Under the pieces are notes generated by a model. The model saw nothing but the letters and a program-made list of their open reading frames with translations. It was not told the DNA's origin and did no database searches. From an uncultured Pantoea sp. (GTDB taxonomy: Bacteria; Pseudomonadota; Gammaproteobacteria; Enterobacterales; Enterobacteriaceae), in contig CAJYVD010000016.1 of the NCBI GenBank assembly GCA_913778495.1, forward strand, positions 124,001 through 188,000: DNA of 64,000 nucleotides, given 5' to 3'. Position numbers and translations under genes: made by a program. Positions 47,491-56,362 of this stretch are shown here, piece after piece (the stretch's first letter is position 1; every line of letters starts with the position of its first letter).

Positions 47491-48988
47491 TGATGACCTC
47501 CGCCAGTTGCTGTTCTTGCACCCGGTCTGGCTGGTATTCGGCATGGATCGTCCCCTCGCGGAAATGCAAAATGCGGTCGCAGTTGTGCCAGACCTCCGGG
47601 ACTTCATCGGAAATCAACATAATCGATAAGCCTTCTCGTGCCAGTTCGTGGATCAACTGGTAAATGCTGGCCTTCGCGCCGACATCGACGCCGACGGTGG
47701 GCGAATCAAGAATTAACAGGCGAGGTTGAGTGAGTACCCACTTGGCTAAAACAATCTTTTGCTGGTTGCCGCCGGAAAGCGTGGAAATTGCCTGCTCGGG
47801 ATCGGCAACCCGGACGCCAAGCTGCTGAATCCACTGCAGGATCAGCCTGTTCTTACGGTATTCATCAATCAGGTGAAAGCGGTTTTGCAGCTTATCGAGA
47901 ATCGGCAGCACCATGTTATCGGCCACCGACTGTTGCTGAACCAGCCCCAGCGTCAGACGGTCTTCTGAGACATAGCCAATACCGGCTTTGATGGCGTCTT
48001 CATGGCTACGGAAACGTACCGGTTTCGTGTCCAGCCAAATCTTGCCACTGTCGGGCTGGGTCATACCAAATAGCGACAGAGCCAGTTCGGTACGACCCGA
48101 ACCCAGCAGGCCACAGAGCCCCAGCACCTCGCCTTCGTATAAACGAAAATTCACGTCGTGATACTGCCCGCTCCGGCTGAGATGCTCGACCTCGAGCAAC
48201 ACGCGATCGCGCCTGCGCGTGGCGTTTTTTAACGGATACTCCAGCTTCTGTCCGGTCATCAGTTCCGTCAGACGGTGCGGCGTCATGTCCTGTGCTGGCC
48301 AGCTGCCAACCCTGCGGCCATCGCGAATAACCGTCACCCGATCGGAGATTTCCAGTACTTCATCCAGTCGATGGCTGACAAACACCACACAGATGTTTTT
48401 CTGTTTGAGATAGCGCACCGTGCGCAGCAGCTGATTCACTTCTGTTCGGGTTAGCGAGGCGGTGGGTTCGTCCATGATCACCAGTCTGGCATCGGCAACC
48501 AGTGCCCGGCAAATCGCGACCTGTTGCCGCTGAGCAATGGAGAGGTGCGCCACTTTCTCGTTGAGATCGAGTTCAAACTGAAGCTCGTCAACGATACGTC
48601 GGGCGCTGGCATGCAGCCTTTTACGCTGATGCCAGCCGAACAGGCCACGCAGGTTGTGTTCAAACGCAATGTTTTCGGCCACGCTCAGGTTAGGGAACAG
48701 AGACAGATCCTGATAGATCACCTGTATACCAAAGTCTCTGGCCTGCTGGGTTGAGAGGCGGGGCAACATTTCCCCCTCGCCCAGACGGATCTCGCTGCCC
48801 TCATCCGGCGCATGAACGCCTGAAATCACCTTGATGAGCGTGCTTTTGCCACAACCATTGGTACCGGCAAGGCAGTGCACTTCTCCGGCCAGCAGCGTCA
48901 GCGAAATATCGCTCAGCGCACGATGACCACCAAACGTTTTCGACAACGCATCTAACGTTACGAGCGTCTGCGGTGCGACAGGTCTCAT
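47483..48988 (-). CDS. Sugar ABC transporter ATPase, tandem-domain (RbsA-type)
   Basis: The 501 residues contain two fused nucleotide-binding domains. Domain 1 has Walker A GTNGCGKST and a degenerate signature LSIAQRQQVAICRAL, with Walker B LVIMDEPTASL. Domain 2 has GLLGSGRTEL in place of a canonical Walker A, LSGGNQQKIVLAKWV and LLILDSPTVGVDVG, where the family Glu after Walker B Asp is replaced by Ser. This asymmetry, with one good and one degenerate site, is usual for RbsA/AraG/LsrA proteins. Its start is two bases after the binding-protein stop. Confidence 0.9.
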   Translation of the reverse strand: MRPVAPQTLVTLDALSKTFGGHRALSDISLTLLAGEVHCLAGTNGCGKSTLIKVISGVHAPDEGSEIRLGEGEMLPRLSTQQARDFGIQVIYQDLSLFPNLSVAENIAFEHNLRGLFGWHQRKRLHASARRIVDELQFELDLNEKVAHLSIAQRQQVAICRALVADARLVIMDEPTASLTRTEVNQLLRTVRYLKQKNICVVFVSHRLDEVLEISDRVTVIRDGRRVGSWPAQDMTPHRLTELMTGQKLEYPLKNATRRRDRVLLEVEHLSRSGQYHDVNFRLYEGEVLGLCGLLGSGRTELALSLFGMTQPDSGKIWLDTKPVRFRSHEDAIKAGIGYVSEDRLTLGLVQQQSVADNMVLPILDKLQNRFHLIDEYRKNRLILQWIQQLGVRVADPEQAISTLSGGNQQKIVLAKWVLTQPRLLILDSPTVGVDVGAKASIYQLIHELAREGLSIMLISDEVPEVWHNCDRILHFREGTIHAEYQPDRVQEQQLAEVINA

Positions 48989-48990
48989 CT

Positions 48991-49971
48991 CTACAGCCCC
49001 AGCTTAATCAGTTTCGGCAGGTTAGCTTTATCCAGGCTTTCGGTGTTATTGCCCAGAATGGTATGCGTCGTGTCATCGACCCGGACCTTGCCTAATCCCT
49101 CAATGGTCATGCCATCTTTAATGGGTGTGTTTTTCTCCATCATCTCGGCAAGACGGACAAACACTTCACCGGCTGTATGGGGATTCCAGATATAGCCGCC
49201 TTTGATCGCGCCCCGATTGACGAGCTGCGCGCCCTGGCCCGGACTGAAGGCCCCGATGACGCACACCTGGTTAATCTTATTGCGGTTCATTACGGCCCGG
49301 CCTGCGCCGATAGGGCCCTGTGAGCCAAAGGCTAAAATCCCTTTCAGATTTGGATATTTAGACATCAGCTCGTTAGTGGTGCGGATAGAATCATCCAGCG
49401 ATTCACCTACGCCAAATTTGTCGGTGACTAACTGCATGTTGGGATAATGCTGTTTTTGATACGCCAGCGCGGCGTCGGTCCACTGCTGGTGGAGCGGCAC
49501 CGTCAGGCTGCCAACGTACATGGCGTATTGCCCTTCATCGTGCATGCAGGCTGCCAGCGCTTTCATATGGTTGATGCCGTGCGTGGCTGCATCCACTAAC
49601 TCAAAGTCCCAGTTGGCGAATTTCTGACCCGGTGATTCATGGGTAATCACTTTGATGCCCGCATCGCGCGCCCGCTGTAAGACGGGCTCCAGGACTTTAG
49701 GATCGTTAGGAACCACGCCAATGATATCGACTTTCTGCGCAATCAAATCCTCGATAGCGCGTACCTGTAAGGCGGGATCGGCTGCGGTGGGTCCGACCAT
49801 CCATGCATCTATGCCGCTTTTCGCCGCTTCACTTTTAATTCCGGCTTCCATCGCGTTGAACCATGGAATACCGCCAATTTTCACCACGATGCCCATACGT
49901 ATTTTTTCTGCTGCCTGAGCCTGGAATGCGAATAACGCGATCAGGGAGCAGGCAATAAGCTGTTTTTTCAT
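48991..49971 (-). CDS. Sugar ABC transporter periplasmic binding protein
   Basis: The product has 326 residues with a clear signal peptide (MKKQLIACSLIALFAFQAQA, cleaved before AEK). The mature protein reads as a type I periplasmic sugar-binding protein (Peripla_BP_4) of the RhaS/LsrB-like branch: MGIVVKIGGIPWFNAMEAGI, DPALQVRAIEDLIAQKVDII and GILAFGSQGPIGAGRAV. It is not close to E. coli AlsB, so allose binding should not be assumed. It lies 11 bp downstream of the DeoR regulator gene. A ketose such as D-allulose is my preferred ligand guess, from the operon enzymes. Confidence 0.86.
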   Translation of the reverse strand: MKKQLIACSLIALFAFQAQAAEKIRMGIVVKIGGIPWFNAMEAGIKSEAAKSGIDAWMVGPTAADPALQVRAIEDLIAQKVDIIGVVPNDPKVLEPVLQRARDAGIKVITHESPGQKFANWDFELVDAATHGINHMKALAACMHDEGQYAMYVGSLTVPLHQQWTDAALAYQKQHYPNMQLVTDKFGVGESLDDSIRTTNELMSKYPNLKGILAFGSQGPIGAGRAVMNRNKINQVCVIGAFSPGQGAQLVNRGAIKGGYIWNPHTAGEVFVRLAEMMEKNTPIKDGMTIEGLGKVRVDDTTHTILGNNTESLDKANLPKLIKLGL

Positions 49972-49982
49972 AGTGACTCCAT

Positions 49983-50813
49983 TTATTGATTAATAAGCTG
50001 CACGGAGTGAGGCCGTTGTGAACAGTCGATAATATTTACCCCGTTCCACGCCAGTTCCTGTTCCAGCTCTTTATCTTTTAACTGGTCGGTAATAAGAAAA
50101 TCCACATCGCGATAATGACAAACGCGCGCGAATGAGGGCCGAAGAAACTTAGAGCTATCCATTAATAAATGTTTACGTTCAGCTGCCAGAATGAGTTGTT
50201 GTTTTAAATGTGCATTATGTTCATTCCCCTCGCGTAAATAACCGTCGTTGCCCAGGCTGCTACAGGAAAAAAAGATTTTATTTATTTGAAACTCTTTTAA
50301 CGGTTGTTCAGTCACGATGCCGTGAAAATCTTCATAGCGATCGGAATATTCGCCACCCAGGCAGATGGTGCGAATACTGCTGCGCGCCGCCAGGGTCTGC
50401 ACAATACGTAAAGAATTCGTTAATACAGTTAATTCAATATCCGGTAACTGTCGGGCCAGATAAAAACACGTGGTACTACTATCGAGTAATAAACAATCAC
50501 CTGGGCTGATAAACCCCAGCGCCCGCTTAGCAATGGTCATTTTGGCATCGACATGTTCATTAATTCGCTGCCGGAAAGATAATTCATACTCATTAATGGC
50601 CCGGTTATTTATCTGAATGGCTGCATTATATTGTTTAACCGGAACAGCGCCGCCATGGCTTCGCTGAAGTATGCCTTTCTTTTCCAGTTGCGCTAAATCC
50701 CGACGAATCGTTTCCTGTGAAACCTGACACAAGGCGGTCAGTTCAGCGACAATCACGCGTCCATTACGCATTAATTCATCAATAATTCTCTGCTGGCGTT
50801 CAATCGGCAACAT
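49983..50813 (-). CDS. DeoR-family transcriptional regulator of the sugar operon
   Basis: The 276 residues begin with a DeoR helix-turn-helix (MLPIERQQRIIDELMRNGRV, then CQVSQETIRRDLAQLEKKG). The sugar-phosphate sensor domain contains LLLDSSTTCFYLARQLPD, VLTNSLRIVQ and the terminal DSSKF-type LLMDSSKFLRPSFARVCHY. It is the first gene of the eight-gene operon, just 11 bp before the binding-protein gene, so it is probably co-transcribed and autoregulated. The E. coli als operon uses an RpiR-type regulator instead. Base composition is visibly AT-richer than in the downstream genes. The effector is likely a phosphorylated sugar made by the operon. Confidence 0.9.
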   Translation of the reverse strand: MLPIERQQRIIDELMRNGRVIVAELTALCQVSQETIRRDLAQLEKKGILQRSHGGAVPVKQYNAAIQINNRAINEYELSFRQRINEHVDAKMTIAKRALGFISPGDCLLLDSSTTCFYLARQLPDIELTVLTNSLRIVQTLAARSSIRTICLGGEYSDRYEDFHGIVTEQPLKEFQINKIFFSCSSLGNDGYLREGNEHNAHLKQQLILAAERKHLLMDSSKFLRPSFARVCHYRDVDFLITDQLKDKELEQELAWNGVNIIDCSQRPHSVQLINQ

Positions 50814-50958
50814 GCTGGCCTCCGAGGGTTATAAAGTACTGGAAGGCACGCGGCAAAAATGTGGCCTGAGCGTGGCTACGCAGGTCACGCTTCTCACAGC
50901 GTACGTAAAGAGATATTTGTTAGGTTTTTTATGAAAAAATATGTAATAGGTATATTAA

Positions 50959-50980
50959 AGATGTGACTGATATCACTAAA
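50959..50980. promoter_or_regulatory. Probable CRP-cAMP binding site upstream of the sugar operon
   Basis: TGTGACTGATATCACT fits the CRP pattern TGTGA-N6-TCACA with one mismatch. It sits in an AT-rich part (50910-51000) of the gap between the DeoR gene and the divergent DUF1176 gene, about 150 bp upstream of the DeoR start. It predicts catabolite control. I see no clear operator repeat for the regulator and nothing else gene-like in 50814-51315. Confidence 0.65.
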
Positions 50981-51315
50981 TTAGGGTTATTTAACCGTAA
51001 GAAATGGGGCTGACAAGTTTTTATGCCTGTGCCTGTGGCGACTATAACATGCCTGTTTTTGACCGTTTATGTGTATTTGACCGATTCGACTGCCGGGAAT
51101 GTCCGACGAATCCGATTGAGCGCAACAAAGTGAAACAGCATGATGACTATTCTGCAGAGATCGCTGCCTTTCTTTTGTTGTAAAGCGGATGTTTTTTAGT
51201 CGGTTAGCTGCGCTTGCTGAGCACTTCACAGAATGCGTCCCTCGTGACGTGCGCTATTGCGCTATCATCTTCCACTCAAAGAAGTTGGGGTTCGATTTTC
51301 TTAATGTGGTATGGG

Positions 51316-52371
51316 ATGAAATCGCTGTTTGCGTTGTCTTTTTTTATGGTTGCCGCTGCTCAGGCTGATCCGGTACAGAAGCTGTTTTCTGACTGGCAAC
51401 TCACCTGCAATAATGCGGCGCATTGTGTTGCGCGCAGCATACCTGGCGACCAGGGCCTGGTGATGACGCTTTCCCGCAGTGCGGGATCCGATGACAAACC
51501 TTTACTGCGCATCGATTACGGCAGCGCATACAGCGGCGCGCTGCCCGGCCCGGCGCTGCAAGATAATCTGCTAGTCGATCAACGTCGGCTGCGGCCTGAC
51601 TTCAAGCACTGGACGGTTGAGCCACACCATCTTGCGACCAGCAATCCTATCGCCATTAACGAATTTCTTGAACTGACCATGGATGCGAAAAGCCTGCAGC
51701 TGACGTTCAATGCCGGTCCGCAGATTTCGTTGCGCGGTATGAAAGCCGCGTTGTTATTTATGGACGATGTGCAGGGCCGGGTGAATAGCATGAGTGCCTG
51801 GGTCAGGCGCGGAGGAAGAACCAGCATCCCGGCCGCACCGACCTTACCGCAACTGCCGCCCGCGATGGCTGCGCCTGCGCCATTGACGCGTGACGAGACC
51901 AGCGGGCTGATCGACTACGGAACGTGGCGGGTGAATTCGGATACCTGTTCCCTTGATCCCCTGCGTCGCGAAGTCAGCGTCTCGCCGCTGACAGACAAAA
52001 AAGCGCTGCTGCTGGTCAGCTGTGAAATGGGCGCCTATAACGTGATCGATCTGGCTTTTGAAGTCACGCGTGCGCCGCCCTATGTGGCGCGTGGGCTTAC
52101 GCTGACCTTGCCTTTTACCCCGCCGGGCGCATCAGAGCGCCAGCTGGAGCTGATTAACGCAGATTATGATGCCGCAAGCGGGCAGCTCTATACCTTTGGC
52201 AAAGGACGCGGACTCGGCGACTGTGGTACCGCGACCCGCTGGCAGTTTGACGGCGAGCATTTTGTTTTAGCCGAGTATGCCGAGGAATCAACCTGCGATG
52301 CCTGGCACAGCAGCGACGACTGGCCCACGCTTTGGGTGAGCCAGTCAGCCCCAACCGCGGTGAGCGGTTAG
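51316..52371 (+). CDS. DUF1176 periplasmic protein
   Basis: A 351-residue secreted protein: MKSLFALSFFMVAAAQA is a signal peptide, cleaved before DPVQKLFSDWQLTCNN. The mature sequence has cysteines in pairs (TCNNAAHC; DTCSL with VSCEM; GDCGT with STCDAW) suggesting disulfides, and a Pro-rich linker near residue 180 (APTLPQLPPAMAAPAPL). The length and pattern fit DUF1176, whose function is not known to me. The start is uncertain: ATG 51304 is also possible and neither has a good ribosome site. The gene converges on ampH with a 4-bp overlap of the ends. Confidence 0.75.
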   Translation: MKSLFALSFFMVAAAQADPVQKLFSDWQLTCNNAAHCVARSIPGDQGLVMTLSRSAGSDDKPLLRIDYGSAYSGALPGPALQDNLLVDQRRLRPDFKHWTVEPHHLATSNPIAINEFLELTMDAKSLQLTFNAGPQISLRGMKAALLFMDDVQGRVNSMSAWVRRGGRTSIPAAPTLPQLPPAMAAPAPLTRDETSGLIDYGTWRVNSDTCSLDPLRREVSVSPLTDKKALLLVSCEMGAYNVIDLAFEVTRAPPYVARGLTLTLPFTPPGASERQLELINADYDAASGQLYTFGKGRGLGDCGTATRWQFDGEHFVLAEYAEESTCDAWHSSDDWPTLWVSQSAPTAVSG

Positions 52372-53531
52372 GGAATGGCCTGAACCATCATCGGCGAGCC
52401 GTTCTGATTGCCCACCAGCTCAGCGAGCAGGTTGTTTACGCCGTCACTCATCGGCGTGAAGCGCGTCAGAGGCGAGCGGGTAACGACCACAAAAACCCCG
52501 ACGTTTTGCTGGGGAACCATCGCCATATAGGTGATGAAGCCGCCGCCGCCGCCGGTTTTCTGGATAATACCAGGGCGACCGTTGGCTGGCCCCATATAAA
52601 CCCACCCCATTCCCAGCGCGTCGGCTTTGCCCGGCACATCCATGCCGTCAACTTTATGCAACTGGTCGCGACGGTAGATCAGCGTCTGCAGGCGGTCGAT
52701 CTGGGGCGTGCGATGATTTACCGAGGAGTTGAGGAACTGCTGCATCCAGCGCCCCATATCATCAGGCGTCGAATACACGCCACCACTGCCGATGGCCGCC
52801 AGCGTGTTATTACAGGGGCTGGCGCCTTTTTCCGCCACCATCAGGCGTGCGCACTGCTCAGGTGACGGCGTAAAGGTGGTGTCTTTCATCCCCAGCGGAC
52901 GGGTAATTAACTGCTGCAGCAGGGCAGGATAGGGCTTACCGGCCGCGCGCGACAGCGCATCGCCCAGCAGGTCGTAACCAAGATTGGAATAGGCCGCATT
53001 GGTGCCGGGGGCGGCTTTCAGGCTGGCCGTGTTTAACCAACGCCAGCGTTCACTCTGTGTCGGCCAGACAAACACCGGACGATGGGGTTTGCCGCCGGGC
53101 TGCTCTCGCGGCAGACCGCTGGTATGGGTAGACAGGTTAATCAGCCGAATGGGCTGGCCATCAAAGCTGGGCACCCGCTTTCCGGGCGGTGCATATTTAC
53201 TGAGCGGATCGTCAAGGCGAATCTCCCCGCGCTCGGCCATTTTCACCATGACTTCACTGGTCATCAGCTTGCTGAGTGAGGCAATACGAATTAACGAATC
53301 TTTTTGGGGACGAATATTGTTCCCTGGCCGCGTGTCACCAAAGCTGGCGAAAACCCGCTGATTACCATCTATTGCGACCAGCGCCATGCCTGTCGCACCG
53401 CTGGCATAGAAGATATGTTCTGCATAGCGGTCAACAATTTGGGATGCCAGCAACGGATCGGGCGCAACCTGCGCCATGCTTTTAAGGGGAAGCAAAGAAA
53501 CCAGTAGAGCCAGGACGTAAGGAGTGCGCAT
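52368..53531 (-). CDS. ampH: Penicillin-binding protein AmpH (class C beta-lactamase fold)
   Basis: Periplasmic DD-carboxy/endopeptidase involved in peptidoglycan recycling, with beta-lactamase-like fold. From ATG 53531 it has 387 residues against 385 in E. coli; an upstream TTG adds two residues. A signal peptide ends near KSMA. The active-site motifs are SLSK (Ser about 85), YSN in NAAYSNLGYDL, and KTG in IIQKTGGGGGFITYMAM. VPGKADALGMGWVYM and SPCNNTLAAIGSGGVYSTP are nearly identical to AmpH. In E. coli ampH is at another locus. No ampR regulator is adjacent. Confidence 0.95.
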   Translation of the reverse strand: MRTPYVLALLVSLLPLKSMAQVAPDPLLASQIVDRYAEHIFYASGATGMALVAIDGNQRVFASFGDTRPGNNIRPQKDSLIRIASLSKLMTSEVMVKMAERGEIRLDDPLSKYAPPGKRVPSFDGQPIRLINLSTHTSGLPREQPGGKPHRPVFVWPTQSERWRWLNTASLKAAPGTNAAYSNLGYDLLGDALSRAAGKPYPALLQQLITRPLGMKDTTFTPSPEQCARLMVAEKGASPCNNTLAAIGSGGVYSTPDDMGRWMQQFLNSSVNHRTPQIDRLQTLIYRRDQLHKVDGMDVPGKADALGMGWVYMGPANGRPGIIQKTGGGGGFITYMAMVPQQNVGVFVVVTRSPLTRFTPMSDGVNNLLAELVGNQNGSPMMVQAIP

Positions 53532-53743
53532 TTTCAACGGAGAGGGCTTCGCTATAGGAATCGGGTGAAAACCTATAGTAATCCGTTTGCGGATGACGGG
53601 AAGAGCAAAGGGCAGTTTTTTTTGTTTCGGATTACAGCATGCGGGCCAGACGGGCCTGTGACGTCATGAGATTAGCGACGCATTTTGCCCCTGAAAGCCA
53701 CCTGACTGAACCGGCGCAGGGCGAGCGCGGGACACCCGTTCGG

Positions 53744-54430
53744 TCAGGTGCGTTTGTACATGCGCCTGGGATGGCCCACCTTGCCATACAGCATTTCGAC
53801 CGTCAGAAAGCCGGTTTCCACGCAGTGCTCCAGGTAGCGGCGGGCGGTTGTTTTACTGAGCCCGGTTTCGGTCATCACCTCATCGACCGAAAAAAGGCGC
53901 GTTGTGGCAGGCGTAAACAGTGTCTGAACCCGGGCCAGGGTATTTTCCTCGATGCCTTTGCTGCCGTTGTCGTGCGGATAGTTCTTCGCCTGCAACTGAT
54001 ACAGCACATCGACATTTTTTTGATCGACAATTTTCCATGTGCGCTGCTGATCTGCGAAGGCGATGAAGTTGGCAAGCGAGCGGTTAAGGCGTTTCCAGGA
54101 TACCGGTTTAAGCACGTAATCAAAGGCGCCGTTGCGAATGGCCTGGCTGCAGGTATCCATATCACTGGCCGCCGTAATAAAAATAATGGAGCAGTTCGCG
54201 TTGGCCAGCAACGGATCGCCAATCAGGGTGATGCCTTTGCCATCAGGCAGGTAGTTATCCAGCAGCACCAACTGTGGCGCGGTCAGTTCAAGCTGCTGTC
54301 TGGCTTCTGCCAGGGAGCTGGCTATGCCGACCAGCCTGAGCTCAGGGTGCTTACCAATCAGTTCTGCATGAAGCTGAGCCAGTTCAGGCTCATCTTCAAC
54401 AATCAGGACAGTAACAGGATCATGTTGCAT
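53744..54430 (-). CDS. dpiA: CitB/DpiA-type response regulator
   Basis: A 228-residue two-component regulator. The receiver domain has Asp pocket residues in VLIVEDEPELAQL, phosphoacceptor Asp58 (LVLLDNYLPDG) and Lys in DYVLKPVSWKRL. The C-terminal region holds a CitB-type helix-turn-helix (SVDEVMTETGLSKTTARRYL). The start overlaps the sensor gene by 11 bp. The pair lies divergent from a 2-hydroxycarboxylate transporter, the expected target. DpiA in E. coli controls citrate genes and can bind origin-like AT-rich DNA. The name follows family similarity; CitB is an equivalent label. Confidence 0.85.
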   Translation of the reverse strand: MQHDPVTVLIVEDEPELAQLHAELIGKHPELRLVGIASSLAEARQQLELTAPQLVLLDNYLPDGKGITLIGDPLLANANCSIIFITAASDMDTCSQAIRNGAFDYVLKPVSWKRLNRSLANFIAFADQQRTWKIVDQKNVDVLYQLQAKNYPHDNGSKGIEENTLARVQTLFTPATTRLFSVDEVMTETGLSKTTARRYLEHCVETGFLTVEMLYGKVGHPRRMYKRT

Positions 54431-56057
54431 CGCGGGCTTTCTCCGTTTCCGTTACGGGACAGCTGTGGGTTTGCGCACAGGGGATAAACAGCGAGAACAC
54501 CGCGCCACGGGGAACGTTGTCACTGACCTCAATGGTTCCCCCTGCACGGGTAATATAGCGTTCGGTTAAATACAATCCGATGCCGTGATCGCCTCGGGTT
54601 TTGGTCGTCATGCCACGTTCAAACATGCGCTCGCGGATCGCCGGCGTAATGCCCACGCCGCGATCCGCCACTTCAATGATCAGCTCACGGGTACCGAGTT
54701 TAATCAGTACTTCAACAGGTTCATGAGGCAACGGGGCGCGCTGGGTGGCTTCAATGGCGTTGTCCAGCAGGTTGCCAATGACCGAAATCAGTTCGGCATC
54801 GGTCAGCGCGGGAAACGGCTTATCCATCAGGCACGCGGGATCAAAGTGGAGAATGACGCCTTTTTCTCTGGCGCGCGCCGCTTTGCCCAGTAATAAGCCG
54901 CACAGCAGAGGCGAAGTGAATCGTGCCGAAACAAAGTCCAGCAACTCCTGCTCGTGCTCGGACTGCGCTTCAATATAACCAATCGCTTCGTCAAAACGCC
55001 CCATGTGCAACAGCCCGGAAAGCGTGTTCATGCGGTTAAGCTGTTCATGACGCATGATGCGCAGGTTATCGACATAACGTTTCACCTGGCTGAGTTGGGC
55101 GCTGAGGGAATCGATGTCGTTAAAATCGCGAAAGGTGATCACCCATCCCATTAGCGCGTCCTCCAGCATGATACGCACCCGGCTGGCGATGACGGTCAGC
55201 GCGTTAAATTGGCAAATCTCATCGTGGGTATCTTTTTCCAGCATCACGGGCTGCGATAAAAAGGGCACGGGGGAGACGATCTGGCTGACAGACTCGCCGC
55301 GCAGCGCCTCGGCGGACTGGGACAGTCCCAGCAGCTTGCGGGCAGCCTGATTAATCACTTCGATCCGCAGCTGTTCATTGATAACAATGACGCCTTCATA
55401 GATCGATTCCATCATGGCTTTTTGCTGGCGGACCATCAGGCCGATCTCGCGCGGTTCCAGCGAGAAAATCTGTTTTTTAATATTACAGGTAAAAAACCAG
55501 GAGAAAATAAACAGGGCAATAAGCACCAGCGCCGCTACGATCAACAGGTTGATCATGTTGCTGAAGGTGATGGCATCCAGATAGCGGGCGAGGTAGCCAA
55601 CGGAAACAATACCGACGACCTGGCCGCGATCGTTGAGGATGGGCGCCTTACTTCGCAGTGACATTCCCAGGCCGCCTGTGCGAATGGTGGTGATACTTTT
55701 CCCTGCCAGCACCGCTGCGTTATCGCCGCCCACCAGCGGTTTGCCAATCCGGTCCGCCGTCACCGAGTGAAAAAGATGCCGGGCCTGGTTATCGCCAATC
55801 ACAATAAAACTGGCATCGCTTTTCCGGGCGATAGCCTTCATGAGCACATTGATGGTCGGGATGTCACGATCCGCCACCGCTTTTTTCAGTTCCGGAATCA
55901 GCGCGATCTCGTCTGCCTGAACCTTCGCGCGCATGCTCATCGCCTGATAAAGCTGCCGGGTAATGCTGACGTAATAATAGCTTCCCAGTAACACGAACAG
56001 GACAGACGAAAAAACAACGAGCGAAAGAAACAGCTTCGTTTGAAATGACAACTTCAT
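54420..56057 (-). CDS. dpiB: CitA/DpiB-type sensor histidine kinase
   Basis: A membrane sensor of the CitA/DcuS family with 545 residues from ATG 56057 (MKLSFQTKLFLSLVVFSSVL). The periplasmic PAS-like domain between two membrane helices (about 10-30 and 170-195) includes FHSVTADRIGKPLVGGDN and SLRSKAPILNDRGQVVGIVS, a di/tricarboxylate-binding pattern. A cytoplasmic PAS domain (SIYEGVIVINEQLRIEVIN) follows. The H-box is LRIMRHEQLNRMNTLSGLLH, and the ATPase motifs are NLLDNAIEAT, DRGVGI and GDHGIGLYLTE. An in-frame GTG at 56066 is an alternative start. It overlaps dpiA by 11 bp. Confidence 0.87.
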   Translation of the reverse strand: MKLSFQTKLFLSLVVFSSVLFVLLGSYYYVSITRQLYQAMSMRAKVQADEIALIPELKKAVADRDIPTINVLMKAIARKSDASFIVIGDNQARHLFHSVTADRIGKPLVGGDNAAVLAGKSITTIRTGGLGMSLRSKAPILNDRGQVVGIVSVGYLARYLDAITFSNMINLLIVAALVLIALFIFSWFFTCNIKKQIFSLEPREIGLMVRQQKAMMESIYEGVIVINEQLRIEVINQAARKLLGLSQSAEALRGESVSQIVSPVPFLSQPVMLEKDTHDEICQFNALTVIASRVRIMLEDALMGWVITFRDFNDIDSLSAQLSQVKRYVDNLRIMRHEQLNRMNTLSGLLHMGRFDEAIGYIEAQSEHEQELLDFVSARFTSPLLCGLLLGKAARAREKGVILHFDPACLMDKPFPALTDAELISVIGNLLDNAIEATQRAPLPHEPVEVLIKLGTRELIIEVADRGVGITPAIRERMFERGMTTKTRGDHGIGLYLTERYITRAGGTIEVSDNVPRGAVFSLFIPCAQTHSCPVTETEKARDAT

Positions 56058-56362
56058 GACTGTCACACGTATTTTGGAATAATAACTTCAATGTATCATC
56101 TTTTTAACAATAGGAACTACATCGGTTTAATTGTCTGATAAGTAGTAATTTTTATCGAATGCCTACGCTAAAAAAGCTCCCTGGAAGGGCGAATAACGGT
56201 AGCGGTGAATAAAAACCATAAACACCACGGCGATTATCACGATACGGATCACGCTCTGGAAATAACACCATTAAAACTTTATGCCAGATACCTTCTTGTT
56301 CACGTAATTCCGCCTTTTTTCCCGGCATCCTGAAAAAAAACGATGACGCAAAGAGGATAATA
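56058..56362. other. Divergent control region between dpiB and the carboxylate transporter
   Basis: 305 bp with an AT-rich stretch (56075-56160) next to dpiB, which is a plausible site for DpiA binding and for both promoters. No convincing promoter hexamers or inverted repeats stand out. No gene is seen here. Confidence 0.4.

Noticed and set aside
50987-51229. Open frame of 80 codons on the minus strand in the sugar-operon control region
   Set aside because: Its composition looks random, there is no ribosome site, and it spans the AT-rich region next to the CRP-like site.
53699-53750. Long-range inverted repeat CACCTGAC / GTCAGGTG at the dpiA 3' end
   Set aside because: It has a 36-base spacer and no T-run. 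The pairing overlaps the dpiA stop and is weaker than the other hairpins, so it is not called as a terminator.
53639-54487. Open frame of 282 codons on the plus strand
   Set aside because: It is antisense to dpiA, which has full response-regulator motifs. The plus-strand product has no recognisable domain.
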